Source of the DNA: Antiaris toxicaria
Lineage: Eukaryota > Streptophyta > Magnoliopsida > Rosales > Moraceae
Reading direction: 5' to 3'
NCBI GenBank assembly: GCA_035233585.1
Contig: CP141153.1
Coordinates: forward strand, 39,235,825 to 39,299,824
Length of the DNA stretch: 64,000 nt
This document shows positions 35,681 to 47,094 of the stretch, piece by piece. Both the position numbers and the translations under genes were made by a program. Position 1 is the stretch's first letter. Each line of letters starts with the position of its first letter. The notes under the pieces were generated by a model, which saw nothing but the letters and a program-made list of their open reading frames with translations, had not been told where the DNA came from and searched no databases.

Positions 35681-36032
35681 CAACCTGTTAGTTTAAAGTA
35701 ATATGATGGACAACGGAAGGATCTGCACGTGCCATGAGACTGGGCGTGGGTATGGTACTACCATGAGTCTTTCACTATGCGTTCAAAAAGGAAGATGAAA
35801 GAAAGAAATTTATGAATTATATGTTATAAGAGTATGATAGAGATATAGGCATAATATGTAAGTTAAAAAAAAATTTTGCTATAGAAATTGCTTCCGCTTT
35901 AAAATGAGAACGTTAAGAATGGAAGGTTAAGTATGTTAAGTAAGAGGATGACGACCCACGAGGTTGCCAGCCATCGCAGTCGGCTTCAGAGCTCAGCTGG
36001 TTGGTTTGGTAACGTACGTGGGGGGCGCCACA

Positions 36033-36037
36033 ACATC
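36033..36037. repeat. Target site duplication of solo LTR (ACATC), right
   Basis: Identical to 31358-31362. Confidence 0.95.
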
Positions 36038-38982
36038 AACCACAGTGTTAGTACTCTCATGAAACTGTCTTGTGCTCAATTATAGCATAGCTTCAGTTTT
36101 AAGTAATTATCTTTATTTATGTTCTGGTTTTGAGCTCTTGTTGGCCGTACCATTTTAGTGCGCATGACTGGGAGCGGTACATTAGTGCTGACCTCCACAG
36201 CCTTAATCTCATCATCATAGCCTCAAAGGCAAAGTATACCTACCCCGTACGGAAGGCTGGTACGCCAAAAGTGGTTTCATTACCGAATTTTTAAAGTTCT
36301 AACCCAGTGACTTCATATTGCCCCGTGGTTAGGAATGGTTCACATTTTAATTTCTTGTGAGTGAGTTTCTTTAACCTCGCTCTAGTACTCGAAGCACAAT
36401 TTATTATGTGTCCCATTTTCAATAATGCCCATAGCACATTTCGTCTCTCTCTCTATTCTATAATAGTGCCCGCAGCACATATGTACCGAACTTATAGTTA
36501 GTACATCAAAGCTAGCAATAATAATGCTGCATGCTGTAAACAAGTAAATGTCTGAACTTACAATACGTCTGCTAGTGTCTGCTTCTTGGGATCCTTCAAC
36601 GTCCCTTTTCCTGGCTGATTTTGAGACCCTATAGACAAAACCTTGTCTGTTAATTTCATTTTCATTTGTAGCTTTTATTTAAAATAAAAGGCTCAAATTT
36701 GGTCTTAAAACCTTTAATTAAGCTTTATGATAGCTTTCTAAGCTTTATTAACCATTTTCACATTTTTCCCCTAATTTTTGTAAAATTACAATTTTACCCC
36801 TAAATTTTGGAAAAATTGCAATTATACCCCTGATAGGATTTTCTCAACTTAAAAATTTACTTTTGACGCTCAGGAACCTTATTCTACCATTTCGCGGTCT
36901 TTAGGGCTCTTTTCCCACTTTTTGAAAATTTTTGGTCAAAATGACCATTTTGCCCCTATCAGGTCATTTTACCCTAAATTCTTATTTCAGATTTTTAGAC
37001 CTAATTTTCTAAGCCCAAAAATCCTCAAATCATCTTTTAAAATTTTACAGGTCCTTTTTCGGAAAATTTTCTTTCATTATCCCAAATTTTCACTTTCCGA
37101 CCCTTGGAAAGTACTATTCCAACCCTTACATTAGTTTCGTGTTTTTCTATCGTTTCGGAGTATCAAATGAGCATTTTACTAAACTTTAAAACGTTCATCT
37201 AGACTTTCCCGATTTAGGTCTCCGAGGCTCGGATTTTCTGTACCCGACTCGGACCTTTACTTCGTTTCCCAAAAATGCCCCCGCCTCGGGGTTGATTTTT
37301 CAGTTTCACTCACGTTTTACAATTTTAAGTGGATGGGTTACTACTCATGAACCACCCCTTAGGTTTCCCTTATTCAATTTTCCTCAAGGGACTCGAGTTT
37401 CCGACCCGACCCTAAACTTTTACTCTCGATTCCCTTTTTGCCCTAAATGCCATTTTTCGAAATTTTGGTGGCATTTCGGTGTAAGTTTAAGGCTATCGGC
37501 GTTAGGTATGCCTCAAACCATGCGTACCTACCACGTACTATACCAAAGTCCTATTTTATGTAAAAGTTTCCCAAACTTTTATGCAAAAATTTGCACAATC
37601 ACCAATTTACAAAACAACCACAATGTTCAAAATTTCTTTCACTTTCCCCCCTTAATTAAGCCACGGTTTTGACTTATCAAACCCTAGCAAAATTTTTTTC
37701 TTCATTTTCTCCACATTATGCTCAGTTTTATACTTAAGCCATAACATAATTTTTATTCCAAAACAACCCTTAATCAACAAAATATTTTTCATTAAAACTC
37801 TAAACCACAATCGGTTTTCACTTAGGGTTTTCACACTAACTTTTGTCAAATTTCTTTTTTTGCAAATTCTATATGAAGTTTATTGTTTCTAAACATCCAA
37901 AACATATTTCCACACCACATAACAACATTTTTCATCAAAATTTCATCACCAAAATGTCCCCTTTGAACCCACGGATTTCATGGAGAAAACAAGCCAAAAA
38001 TCACATTTTTTTCATGCAAATCCAATACATGAATAACCTAATTCAACATATCAAAAAACCAACACATAATTTCATCAAATCCACAACAAAATTTCATCAT
38101 TTTCTTCTCACTATTCCCACTGATTTCATGGCCAAAAATGGGGAAAAATTACAAGTTTTAAAGCTTACCTTGGTTACTTGGATGCTAACTTGTCAAACTT
38201 GAATTTTTGCTTCCAAAAATTGAAGAAACCCTTTGACTCTCCAAGATGGCTCACGTATTCCCCTTGGAACCAAACTTAGAAAGTTTTTTTCTTGGTTTTC
38301 TTCTAGCTTTGTTTGCTATAGGTTTTTGCTTCAAAATGGCCGAAGCTTTATGGTTAAGGAAGCCATATTAATTTGGCTAATTTGGCATGAATCACCCTTA
38401 ATCAACCAATGAGAAATTAACACCTTTCATGTACTTCTTTCCACCATTTTTTAAAAAATCAAAAATGGCATTTTTGGCCTAATCTTGACCATTAGATTAA
38501 AAGTGAATTAAATCCTAGCCATCCACCTCACCTACCACTTTAATTATCTATTTATTATTCATTTTAATGACATCATCAATGATGAGTCATTAACTTAATT
38601 TTTTTGACTTTACTATTCACGTCGCTTTTGACCCAAGCGAAATTTTCCCGAAATCACCCCGGCGGCTTCCTGAGGTCTCTGATGCAGTTGGATCAATTTA
38701 TACTACTTCCGTTTGATCAAAATCAATCCTGGAAGTTTTTCATCTTTTAGTGCACCATAGGCACCGGTTAGGGTTTTTAATATCGTTTTGACACTGTTTC
38801 ACCCGTTTTGCCTCGGTAAAATTTCTCAATATCGAATTTTTATCCATCAGCATTGTCTTAACATTTTAGTACATTCTAAACAATATAAATTTGTTTATTT
38901 TACTCTTTAAACAATACAAGTTGTCACACATATACAATTGTACATTTTCTTCCAGGAATGCCAGAAATTCCCGGTTGTCACA

Positions 38983-39337
38983 ATATAAAAATTTCCTATA
39001 TCATTTCCGGTGTACAAAATTCTAAACATAAAAATTCTAAGAAACTAAAAATAAAATCCATAGGAAAATTACAGTGATAATAGACCGCTCCCATGGTTAT
39101 ATAAAAATTCCTAGATACAAATTTTCTAAATTCTAAGAAATCATAACCAGCAAAATTAAGCATGCTTATAATAATTTAAAAAATTAAAATAACCACGTAC
39201 TTCATACATAATACATGATAACAACATAAAGGAATCCTCGAATGTCACTCTTTAAATATTAAATCCATATATTAGAAAAGACTAAACTATTGTTGAATTT
39301 ATGCACATGACATAATCACGAGATTTTTGATATCAAT
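38983..39337 (-). other. C2 leader (PBS side) right of G2
   Basis: The reverse complement of the copia leader 51640-52010 (blocks around the TAGGAATTTTTATGTAA motif). It starts with a decayed tRNA-iMet PBS at about 39324-39337. No ORF. Confidence 0.82.
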
Positions 39338-39707
39338 TATACGAAAAAATTGATAAAAATTGATTAGAGTGGCACAACGGAATTACAAAAATTTTTTAGG
39401 GTTGTTAAATATCTCGTGATGTCATATACAATAAATCAATAACAAAAACTTTATACCTTCAAAGGACGCTAAAGCTTTAAGAGGAGAATGATTGAAGGAC
39501 TTCAACCAACTAGCATTTTCTACTATTTTCCAATTCCCGGATAGCAAAGTGTGTGGGCGCTTGGATCCTCGATTGGTATACTAGCACTGCTAGTCTCCTT
39601 CTGACCACCCAGATCTCTAAATAACTTATTGTCACGATGAGTTGTGTAAAAATAAGCCTGCTTACCTGAGAGTCTGTGGTTTGAGTGAACTGGAGTGGTA
39701 GGACCTT

Positions 39708-39715
39708 TATTTATA
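39708..39715 (-). promoter_or_regulatory. TATA box of C2 LTR
   Basis: TATAAATA in element orientation, conserved at the same place in all four copia LTRs here. Confidence 0.65.
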
Positions 39716-40307
39716 GACTTGCATGAGGTGATCCCTTGAATTTGAATTAGATCAAGAGAAGATTTTCACCTCTTCTTTGACACAAAAAATCCGAACTCCC
39801 TTAGGCCAAAATCCCCTTTGGATTTTCGGCCACCTTAGGAAATCTTGTATTCAAAATTCAAACAGGATTTTAACTTGAATCTTATCTCCTCATTTATCCA
39901 CTAAAACCGATTCCCCTTAGGCCAATAAACATGGCTAGATTCGGCCATCCATGTATAAGGAGAATCAAAATTCAAATAGGATTTTCTAACTTGAATTTCA
40001 TCTCACCCTTATCCATAAAAAATCCGAATTCCCTTAGGCTTATCCATAGAGATTTCGGCCACCATCTGAGGGAGAGATTCAAAATTCAAATAGGATTGAA
40101 ACTTGAATTTTTCACTCATCTTTATCCACAAAAAATCCGAACTCTAAAGGGTGGAATACCCTTCAACAAATTCAGCCACTTTGATAGGGATTAGGATTCA
40201 AAATTTAAGTAGGATTCAAACAAGATCTTCCTCTCCCTTATCCATAAGAAAACCAAATTCCTCAAGTGGATTTATACACAAAAATTCGGTTACCACTTGG
40301 ATTTGTG

Positions 40308-40512
40308 ATTCAAAATTTAAATTCAAATTTCAAAATTCAAACTTCAAATACAAAATTCAAATTTAAATTTCGAATTCATATTTCAAATTTTAAATTTCAA
40401 ATTTAAATTTCAAATTCAAATATCAAATTCAAATTTCAAATTTAAATTTTAAATTCAAATTTTAAATTCGAAGTTTAAATTTCAAATTTCAAATTTCAAA
40501 TTTCAAACTCCA
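40308..40512. repeat. AAATTTGAATTTG low-complexity repeat
   Basis: About 200 bp of alternating TTCAAATTT/AAATTTCAAA units inside the copia LTR. The length varies between copies: about 205 bp here, 208 bp at 43988, 120 bp at 50546 and 160 bp at 58806. Confidence 0.9.
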
Positions 40513-41817
40513 CAAAAAACTTGTATTTCAAATTTTGTTCTTATGGATAGTTTTCCACAACTCCAATTCAAACTCGAATAAAATCATGGTAACTTTATTT
40601 GGAATTCGAATAATTGTGTAATCTCTTATCCAAAGCAAAATTCGAATTCAACAGGTGAGAATCTTATCTACCACCTTTATCCTATGTCGACACCATCTAT
40701 ATCCATGCAAGATAGCCAGCCAATAAGTGTACCCTGATCAATTTGCCATCTGTTAAGGAATTATGTGGAGCTAGTAGAAGGACTGATTGGACATATATAA
40801 TTGGGCTCTCGTGAATCCATATGATCATTGTTATGTATCAAACAACTCAATCATATGACCACTAATTTTAGAGTCATACCACTATAAACTTGAAACTAAA
40901 CTCCCGATTATATACTGTATTGGGAAAGCCTATGACAAGCTATTGTCCAATGACCTTGTCATATATGCAAAACTCTCATATGATATCCATGATCAGCCTT
41001 AGGTCAAAGTTCATTCAACCTACTGATTAAGCTATCTTAAAGTTCCATTGTACTACCAAATAAGAAAATGATTATTCACCATATGTGAATAAGAAGTCAT
41101 CAACCTAACAGATGACCCAAGGCCTTGTCCATTTTCACATCTAATATAATGCCTTTAAGAGGATACCCTTAACTCCTTATTAGAGCTATGATTCTAATAT
41201 CTATAACCAAATCCTCCATCATACACAAGTCATGCACCCAATGAACCGGTCTATAAGCTTACTACCTCTGAGACGCTTTAGCCATTGGAACATCAAAGTA
41301 CACAAGTCATATACATGAAGTAATTCATCTACTCAGGATTAATGTTATTGCATAATGAACGTCAAAAGTATATTGATCCACTTATAGCGGACTATGCAAA
41401 TCAATCACGCTTTATTCCCAGTCCAATATGTCACCACCAAGCAATATATCTATGTCTCTACTTGGGAGTCTATGCTCCGGACATTCAAGACAAACTTTCC
41501 CCACAATGACTTTAGACAACATAATAGTCTTAATATGAGTTAGATGCTCGGTCTAACCCCATAGACAATGCATCATAATTTAGACTGCTTACTTTAGAAC
41601 ATTGTCTTCTCGCATACAAAAGTCCATTGCATGCAACATTCTAACAATTTAACACAAGCAGTTAGTGAGCCATATTTGCTTACATTTACTTTAACATGTA
41701 AATAGAATAAGGAAAAATAACAATGTCATGAATAACATTTAAAAATAATTTTATTATCCAGTTCAAAATAAATGAAATACATTAAAATGTCTTTCATGCT
41801 TAGGGCATTTCCTAACA

Positions 41818-43039
41818 TATCAATGATCTCTATTTTTACCTTGTCCACCTTAATTCCTCTCTTCGATACCTTATGACCTAGCAGAATCCCCTCGGTAACC
41901 ATGAAATGGCATTTTTCCCAATTTAAGACTAAGCTTGTCTCTTCATACCTCTTTAAGACTTGCTCCAAATTCACCAAGCAACCATCAAAAAACTCTCCAA
42001 CAACTGAAAAATCATCCATGAAGACTTCTAAGAACTGCTCCACCGTATCTGAAAAGATAGTCATCATGCAGCGCTAAAAGGTTACAGGTGCATTACACAA
42101 TCCGAATGGCATTCTCTAGAAAGCAAATATCCCATATAGACAAGTAAAAGTAGTCTTCTTTTGATCCTGAGGTGTTATGGCTATCTGGTTGTAGCCTAAA
42201 TATCATCTAGAAAATAGTAGTACTCCTTCCTAACTAGTCTATTAACATCTGATCCATGAAAAGTAGTGGCAAATGGTCCTTCCTAGTAGCTTTGTTCAAT
42301 TTTTGGTCGTCCATGCAAACTCTCCAACCTATGACTATTCAAGTAGGAATCAACTCGTTATTGTCATTAGTTACAACTGTCATTCCCCCTTTCTTGGGCA
42401 CACACTAAAGTGGGCTGACCCAACAATTGTTTGAAATAGAGTAGACTATTCCTGCATCCAACCACTTGATCACTTCTTTCTTCACAACTTCCTTCATAAT
42501 CAAGTTTAGTCTTTGCTGTTGTTCTATCGCATTGTTATAGCATTCCTCTAGCAAAATCTTATGCATAAAAATTGAAGGGTTGATTTCCTTGATGTTTATA
42601 ATTGTCCATCCTGGTGCTTTTTTAAACTTCTACAACACTACAAGCAACCTTTACTCCTGATCTTTAGTTAACAAAGCTAAAACAATCACTGGAAGCGTTT
42701 CTGACTCTCCCAAATATACATACTGGAGGTGTATTGGAAGAGGCTTCAATGGTTCAAACTTCTTCTTCCTAAGTGCACCGGTTAATCTTGCATCTACCTA
42801 AGCTATCTGTGTTCCTACTTCTTCATTCACTTTTCCAACTTTTGTTGGCAAAGAAGGTTTCAAGTGATCTTTGTAGCAACTTAGCTCAAATTCTTCTAAC
42901 ACAACATAGTCAAGTATATTCACCATTAAGCATTCCTCCACTTCATCTAGGAGTCCCATTGCCTTAGATACATTAAATGTAACCTGCTCATCACTAACTC
43001 TCATCATTAACTCCCAATTTTGCACATCAATTAACATTC
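41818..43039 (-). pseudogene. Athila-type gypsy pol fragment (protease-RT linker and RT)
   Basis: The segment 43037-42798 carries QNWELMMRVSDEQVTFNV and AMGLLDEVEECLMVNILD, typical of the stretch before RT in Athila elements. At 42110-42065 is RMPFGLCNAPVTF followed by a nonsense codon. The segment 42067-41818 carries FMDDFSVVGEFFDGCLVNLEQVL (catalytic box FMDD) and LNWEKCHFMVTEGILLGHKVS. The middle part is frameshifted. It is cut on the left by the copia C2 LTR and on the right by another copia LTR, and is the oldest layer visible here. Confidence 0.9.
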
Positions 43040-44524
43040 AGTAGGAAAAAATCAGTAAAAATGCATCAGAGTGATGTAGCGGTATTATAAAAATTTTTTA
43101 AAATTGTTAAATATCTCGTGATGCCATATACAATAAACTAACAACAATATAAACTCATACCTCAGAGGACGCCAAACTACAGGAGGCGAATGACTCGAGG
43201 GTTTCAACCAACTAGCCTTCTCTACTATTCTCCAATTCCCAGATGGTAGAGTATGTGGGCATTCAGTTCCTTGATCGGTATGCTAGTACTGCTAGTCTTC
43301 TTCCGACCACCCAGATCTCTAAAGAACTTATTGTCGTGGTGAGTTGTGCAATAACAAGCCTGCCCACCTGAAAGTCTATGGTCTGAGAGAACCGGAGTGG
43401 CAGGACCCCTATTTATAGATTAGCATGAGGTGATGCCTTGAATTCGAATTGGATTAGGAAAAGATTTTCTCTCTTATCCACAAACAAAATCTGCAAATCC
43501 CATAGGCCATAATCATGGGAAGATTCGGCCAACCCTGGGATTTTGCAATCCAAATTCAAATAGGATTCTAACTTGAATTTAATCTCATCATTATCCATTA
43601 TAACCGAATTTTCCTTTTGCCCAAGAACAAGGCTAGATTCAGCCATCCTAGTGTAAGGAGAATCAAAATTCAAATAAGATTTTTTAGCTTGAATTTTATC
43701 TCACCCTTATCCATTGAAAATCGAAAATCTCCCTTGAAATATCCACAAATTTTCGGCCATAATATAAGGGAAAGAATCAAAATTCAAATGGGATTTTCTT
43801 GCTTGAATTTTCACTCATCTTTATCCCATAAAATCTGAATTCTCCTAGGAGTTATCCACCCCAACAAATTCGGTTTTTCTAGACAGATTTAGAACTCAAA
43901 ATTCAAGTAGAACTCAAACAAGATTTTCCTCTCCATTATCCATATCAAAACCGAATTCCTCTTATGGATTTATCCATAAAGAATTCAAATTTCACTTGGA
44001 CTGCGATTCAAAATTTGAATTAAAATTTTAAAGTTTAAATTTCAAAATTCAAACTTCAAATTCAAATTTCAAATTTAAGTTTCAAATTCAAATTTCAAAT
44101 TTCAAATTTAAAATTCAAATTCAAATTTCAATTTCAAATTTCAAATTCAAAATTTAAATTTCAAATTTCAAATTTCAAAAATCAAAATTTAAATTTTAAA
44201 CTCCACAAAAAGTTGTATTTCAAATTTTGTTCTAATGGATAATTTTCTACAACTCCAATTCAATCTCAAATAAAATCATGGCAACTTTACTTGGAGTTGA
44301 ATAATTGTGTACTCTATTATCCAAAATAAAATCTGAATTCAATTGGAGAGAATCTTGTCCACCATCCTCATCCTATGTCAATAACATCCATGCAAAGTCA
44401 ACCAGCCAATAAGCATACATAGATCAATGTACCATTCGTTAAGGAATTGTGTGGAGCTAGTAGAGGGACCAATTGGACATATATAATCGGGCCCTTCGTG
44501 AATCTATATGATCATCATTTTGTA
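43040..44524 (-). repeat. Second copia LTR (partial), minus orientation
   Basis: Parallels 39338-40830 of the C2 LTR, with the same TATA box (43409-43418) and the same AAATTTG repeat block (43988-44195). Its end lies at Athila sequence with no PBS, so it is a 3' or solo LTR. Its start is cut off by G3 at 44524; the remainder is presumably beyond the right edge of the window. Confidence 0.85.
43409..43418 (-). promoter_or_regulatory. TATA box of second copia LTR
   Basis: CTATAAATAG in element orientation. Confidence 0.65.
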
Positions 44525-44916
44525 TGGTGGCCCGCTCTGCGATGGAGGTTCTACAGTACTATTACAGTCAACTCTATAGTTAACCGCAATAGTATGTAGA
44601 CCTCTAGGGTCACTGGCATCATGCTTAACTGGAAAACTGCTTGAAAATTTTGTAGAATAATTTTTTTTTCTTAACATAACAACTTGTTCGAGAATGTGAT
44701 AAGGAAATCATGTTAACAAAATAACACGTACAAGAATTCATGATTCCCCTATCACATAATCTTGACATGAAATCTTGTTTTTGAAATTACATGTTCTAAA
44801 TCTTTCAAAATTTCACAGCGGAATACTAATGGTAGGACCATATTCCCTCACCCAGTTCCCCCTAGCATGCACATATCTTGTCCGTCGTCCACCGTATACT
44901 ACTAGTGAACAGGTCT

Positions 44917-44925
44917 CTTACCTGT
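44917..44925 (-). promoter_or_regulatory. Splice-donor-like motif in G3 LTR U5
   Basis: ACAGGTAAG in element orientation, about 393 bp from the LTR end. Confidence 0.45.
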
Positions 44926-45719
44926 AACATGTGAACAAACTAGTGAGTTATGGGCTCAGTAAGTTCAAACATAAAACCATTAATCATAACACGTAATGCT
45001 GTGCTCATGCCTGAAACTTGACTCTGAAAACATGCTCTTGGCTGAAAGTTTAGTCTTAGGACATTATCTGAATTTAAAAACTGGTTTTGGGCCCCTGATT
45101 GATCGTATCAACATGTTAGCATAACTGGGAGCGGTACTTTAGTGCTAACCTCCTTAACCTTAACTAAAGCTGAACATGAAAATCTCCTCGTGGGTGGAGA
45201 GGCCGGTACACCAATGACTGGTTTAATTATCATCTTGTCTAAAGTTCCACTGGGTAGCATACTGATTGCCCCACAGTAGGAACCTGTTAGATGTTTTACT
45301 TGGGGTGTGAGTTTTATTAAACACACTAAGGTACCTTGTACACCTACATGTTTTTGTGTACCTGAAACTTGTCTGGCATGTATACCTGAATCATCTATAT
45401 GGAACATGAATCTCTACATGCATGACATGAAACTGACATGTGTATAGTGATGCAGACAGTCAACGTCTGACATACACATCAAACAACATATATAACATCA
45501 TAAACATAACAAGATTGTCCACGTTGCAGTCAGGACAATGCTTGAACTTACAGAAAGTCTGCTAGCGTGAGCCTTTGCTGGTCTGGAACTACTGCCTCAG
45601 GGTGTCTAGCTTGAACTCCTATAAAAGAAATAATCGTTGACTATTTTCAATATTCATGTTATACTTGAAACATGATAAAACATGTAAATCACATTTCCAG
45701 ACTCTTTTTTTTTTTCGGA

Positions 45720-46045
45720 ACACGCCATCCTACACGGGCGTGTTCCTGGTCGTGTACTCCTCTGGACTTAAACGTGCATGGCCGTGTAATTCATGCAACA
45801 TGGCCATGTAATTCATGCATGCTTACACGAGTGGTTACACGGCCGTGTTTTTGGCCGTGTTTTCCTGTTGTCGAACATGGTCTGTTACGCGCCCTTCCCA
45901 TGACTGTGTGCCCTTTGACACGGCCCGACACATGAACGTGTTCATGGCCGTGTACCTCTCGAGTTTCAATTCTCTTGAAACATGATCGTGTATGTGGCCA
46001 TGTTCGGGGCCGTGTTCTGAACACGCCCTTGTACACGTCTGTGTT
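45720..46045 (-). repeat. Cluster of ACACGGCCGTGT palindromes in G3 LTR
   Basis: About ten imperfect copies of a self-complementary CACGGCCGTG-type unit (e.g. 45838-45850 and 46010-46018), spaced irregularly over 325 bp. Confidence 0.8.
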
Positions 46046-47058
46046 CATCCCAGAATCATGATTCTGGGTCTGAAAATCTCTGCTCTATTTTTCTAAGGCT
46101 TTTATGGCCTTTGTTCTACTTCTTGCACTCAAAATCAATCTCAATAAGATCGTTTCAAGGTACCAACTGCATTTCTACAATCATAAGTCTATGGTTTCTT
46201 AAGCAAAATCTCACATTTTGCTTTTACATATTTCTTAACTCAACATTTTGAAGAATCAGAACTTTCTTGAAGACAACTTGCTGAACTTGGTTTTCTAAAC
46301 CATCAACTCACGAGTTTGTGTTTAAAAACAACTACATTTAAACCATGTTTCGATTTAACCCAAAATTTAAACATGCTAAACTCACATTCTCTATTTGCAC
46401 TCGGAACCCCAGATTTTTCATCTAAGAAAATGTGAGAAAAAAGAGGGTTTACCTTGCTTGAAGCTTGAGAACTTCTTGCTGTGGATTCTTGGGCTAAAAC
46501 TTGAATGATCTACTGCTTGAAAAGAAAAAATCCAAACTTGAAAGCAATGGTAGAGGAGGGTTTTTCTTTTCCCTCTTCTGGTTTTTCTCTCTCTCTTTCT
46601 CTTTCTCTTTCTCTTTCTTTCTTTTTCTTTCTTTGTTTCTCTTTCTTTCTCTCTGCATGCCCACTTCCTTTTTCAGCTAAGGGGAGTGATTTAATTTTGC
46701 CCCACTTAAACTCACGTGCTCTCTCTTCCCTCTCTCACTTTCTCTAATTTATTTTAAGGAAATTGGCTATTTTCTTGGCTTATCTTGACCATTGATCAAT
46801 GTGGCTTACGTGTGAGCCATTAATCTCTTAATATGTATTTTTCACATGCTTTTCTATTAAATTTAAAACATCATAATTTGAATTAATGTTTAGCTTTTAC
46901 ACTATGTTAATTAATTCATTGTTAATTTTGATTAAAAATTCAGTTAATCAAAATTTTCATCTGCTCTGTATTATGTAACATGTCTCATCATGAATGTATA
47001 TTTATTTACATATCTTTTATAAAATTTTCCGAGAGTAATAGATTTCTCAGTTATCACA

Positions 47059-47076
47059 TTCACCCCTCCTTATAAG
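47059..47076 (-). promoter_or_regulatory. G3 polypurine tract
   Basis: Minus strand AAGGAGGGGTGAA directly before the LTR. Confidence 0.88.
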
Positions 47077-47077
47077 A

Positions 47078-47093
47078 TTTTCGTCCTCGAAAA
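47078..47093 (-). other. Perfect hairpin between pol end and PPT
   Basis: TTTTCG-AGGA-CGAAAA, identical to G2 at 24723-24738. Confidence 0.8.
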
Positions 47094-47094
47094 T

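Larger units (their letters stand above)
31363..36032 (+). mobile_element. 4670-bp solo LTR of a third gypsy family, plus orientation
   Basis: Starts TGTAACAACCAGG, ends GGGGCGCCACA, flanked by a perfect ACATC duplication. Termini and several inner blocks (33290-33600 and the U5 block near 35640-35690) resemble the G2 LTR read in element orientation, so it is a related gypsy LTR. There is no PBS, PPT or internal domain, so it is a solo LTR left by LTR-LTR recombination. Contents: promoter at 31798, GC-rich stretch 31880-32600, AT-rich middle, purine tract 34855-35130, splice-donor-like motif 35672. ORFs at 31966-32223 and 32388-32633 in the GC-rich part have no recognisable domain and are not called. 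Confidence 0.93.
19946..38982 (-). mobile_element. G2: complete Ty3/gypsy Tekay/Del-type element with internal solo LTR and partial duplication
   Basis: Minus-strand element: 5' LTR 30851-38982 (containing a 4670-bp solo LTR), PBS 30837-30848, ORF-A 29648-30715, gag about 28150-29416, protease 27589-28131, RT/RNase H, integrase ending at 24739, hairpin, PPT, 3' LTR ending at 24703. The 3' LTR start is present twice because of a 1428-bp tandem duplication. It is inserted in the copia C2 leader with target duplication ACATA/ATATA. Its genes are better preserved than those of G1 but still contain frameshifts and stops. Lineage call rests on the integrase tail (VLRNKTIPLVKILW). Confidence 0.93.
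30851..38982 (-). repeat. G2 5' LTR, interrupted by a solo LTR
   Basis: Plus strand TGTGGCGGCCC ... GTTGTCACA. Without the insertion (31363-36032 plus one 5-bp target copy) it is about 3457 bp, compared with 3330 bp for the 3' LTR. Differences include a 3' LTR deletion relative to about 38015-38095. No host gene. Confidence 0.92.
18418..41817 (-). mobile_element. C2: truncated Ty1/copia element (minus), interrupted by G2
   Basis: The pieces 39338-41817 (5' LTR), 38983-39337 (leader after PBS), 19945-18560 (leader) and 18560-18418 (gag start) follow, in reverse orientation, the order of the plus-strand copia at 49480-53650. The element stops within gag, and pol and the 3' LTR are missing. G2 is inserted in its leader. 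The left end, joined to a gypsy LTR at about 18417, is a deletion or recombination breakpoint rather than an LTR terminus. Confidence 0.85.
39338..41817 (-). repeat. C2 5' LTR (copia)
   Basis: About 2480 bp. The minus-strand start TGTTAGGAAATGCCC at 41817 equals the LTR start at 49480 and 57511. It contains a TATA box at 39708-39715 and an AAATTTGAATTTG repeat block at 40308-40512. The upstream flank is Athila sequence and has no polypurine tract, so this is a 5' LTR at its insertion site. The left boundary is approximate. Confidence 0.88.
44525..47058 (-). repeat. G3 3' LTR
   Basis: Plus strand TGGTGGCCCGC ... AGTTATCACA, 2534 bp. The U5 block (44917-44925, ACAGGTAAG in element orientation) and termini relate it to the G2 LTR. 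Distinctive contents are the ACACGGCCGTGT palindrome cluster (45720-46045) and a CT-rich tract (46575-46655). No gene. Confidence 0.88.

Noticed and set aside
39338..44524. A chimeric copia element carrying Athila sequence
   Set aside because: No PBS after the right-hand LTR and no polypurine tract before the left-hand one; two separate insertions explain it.
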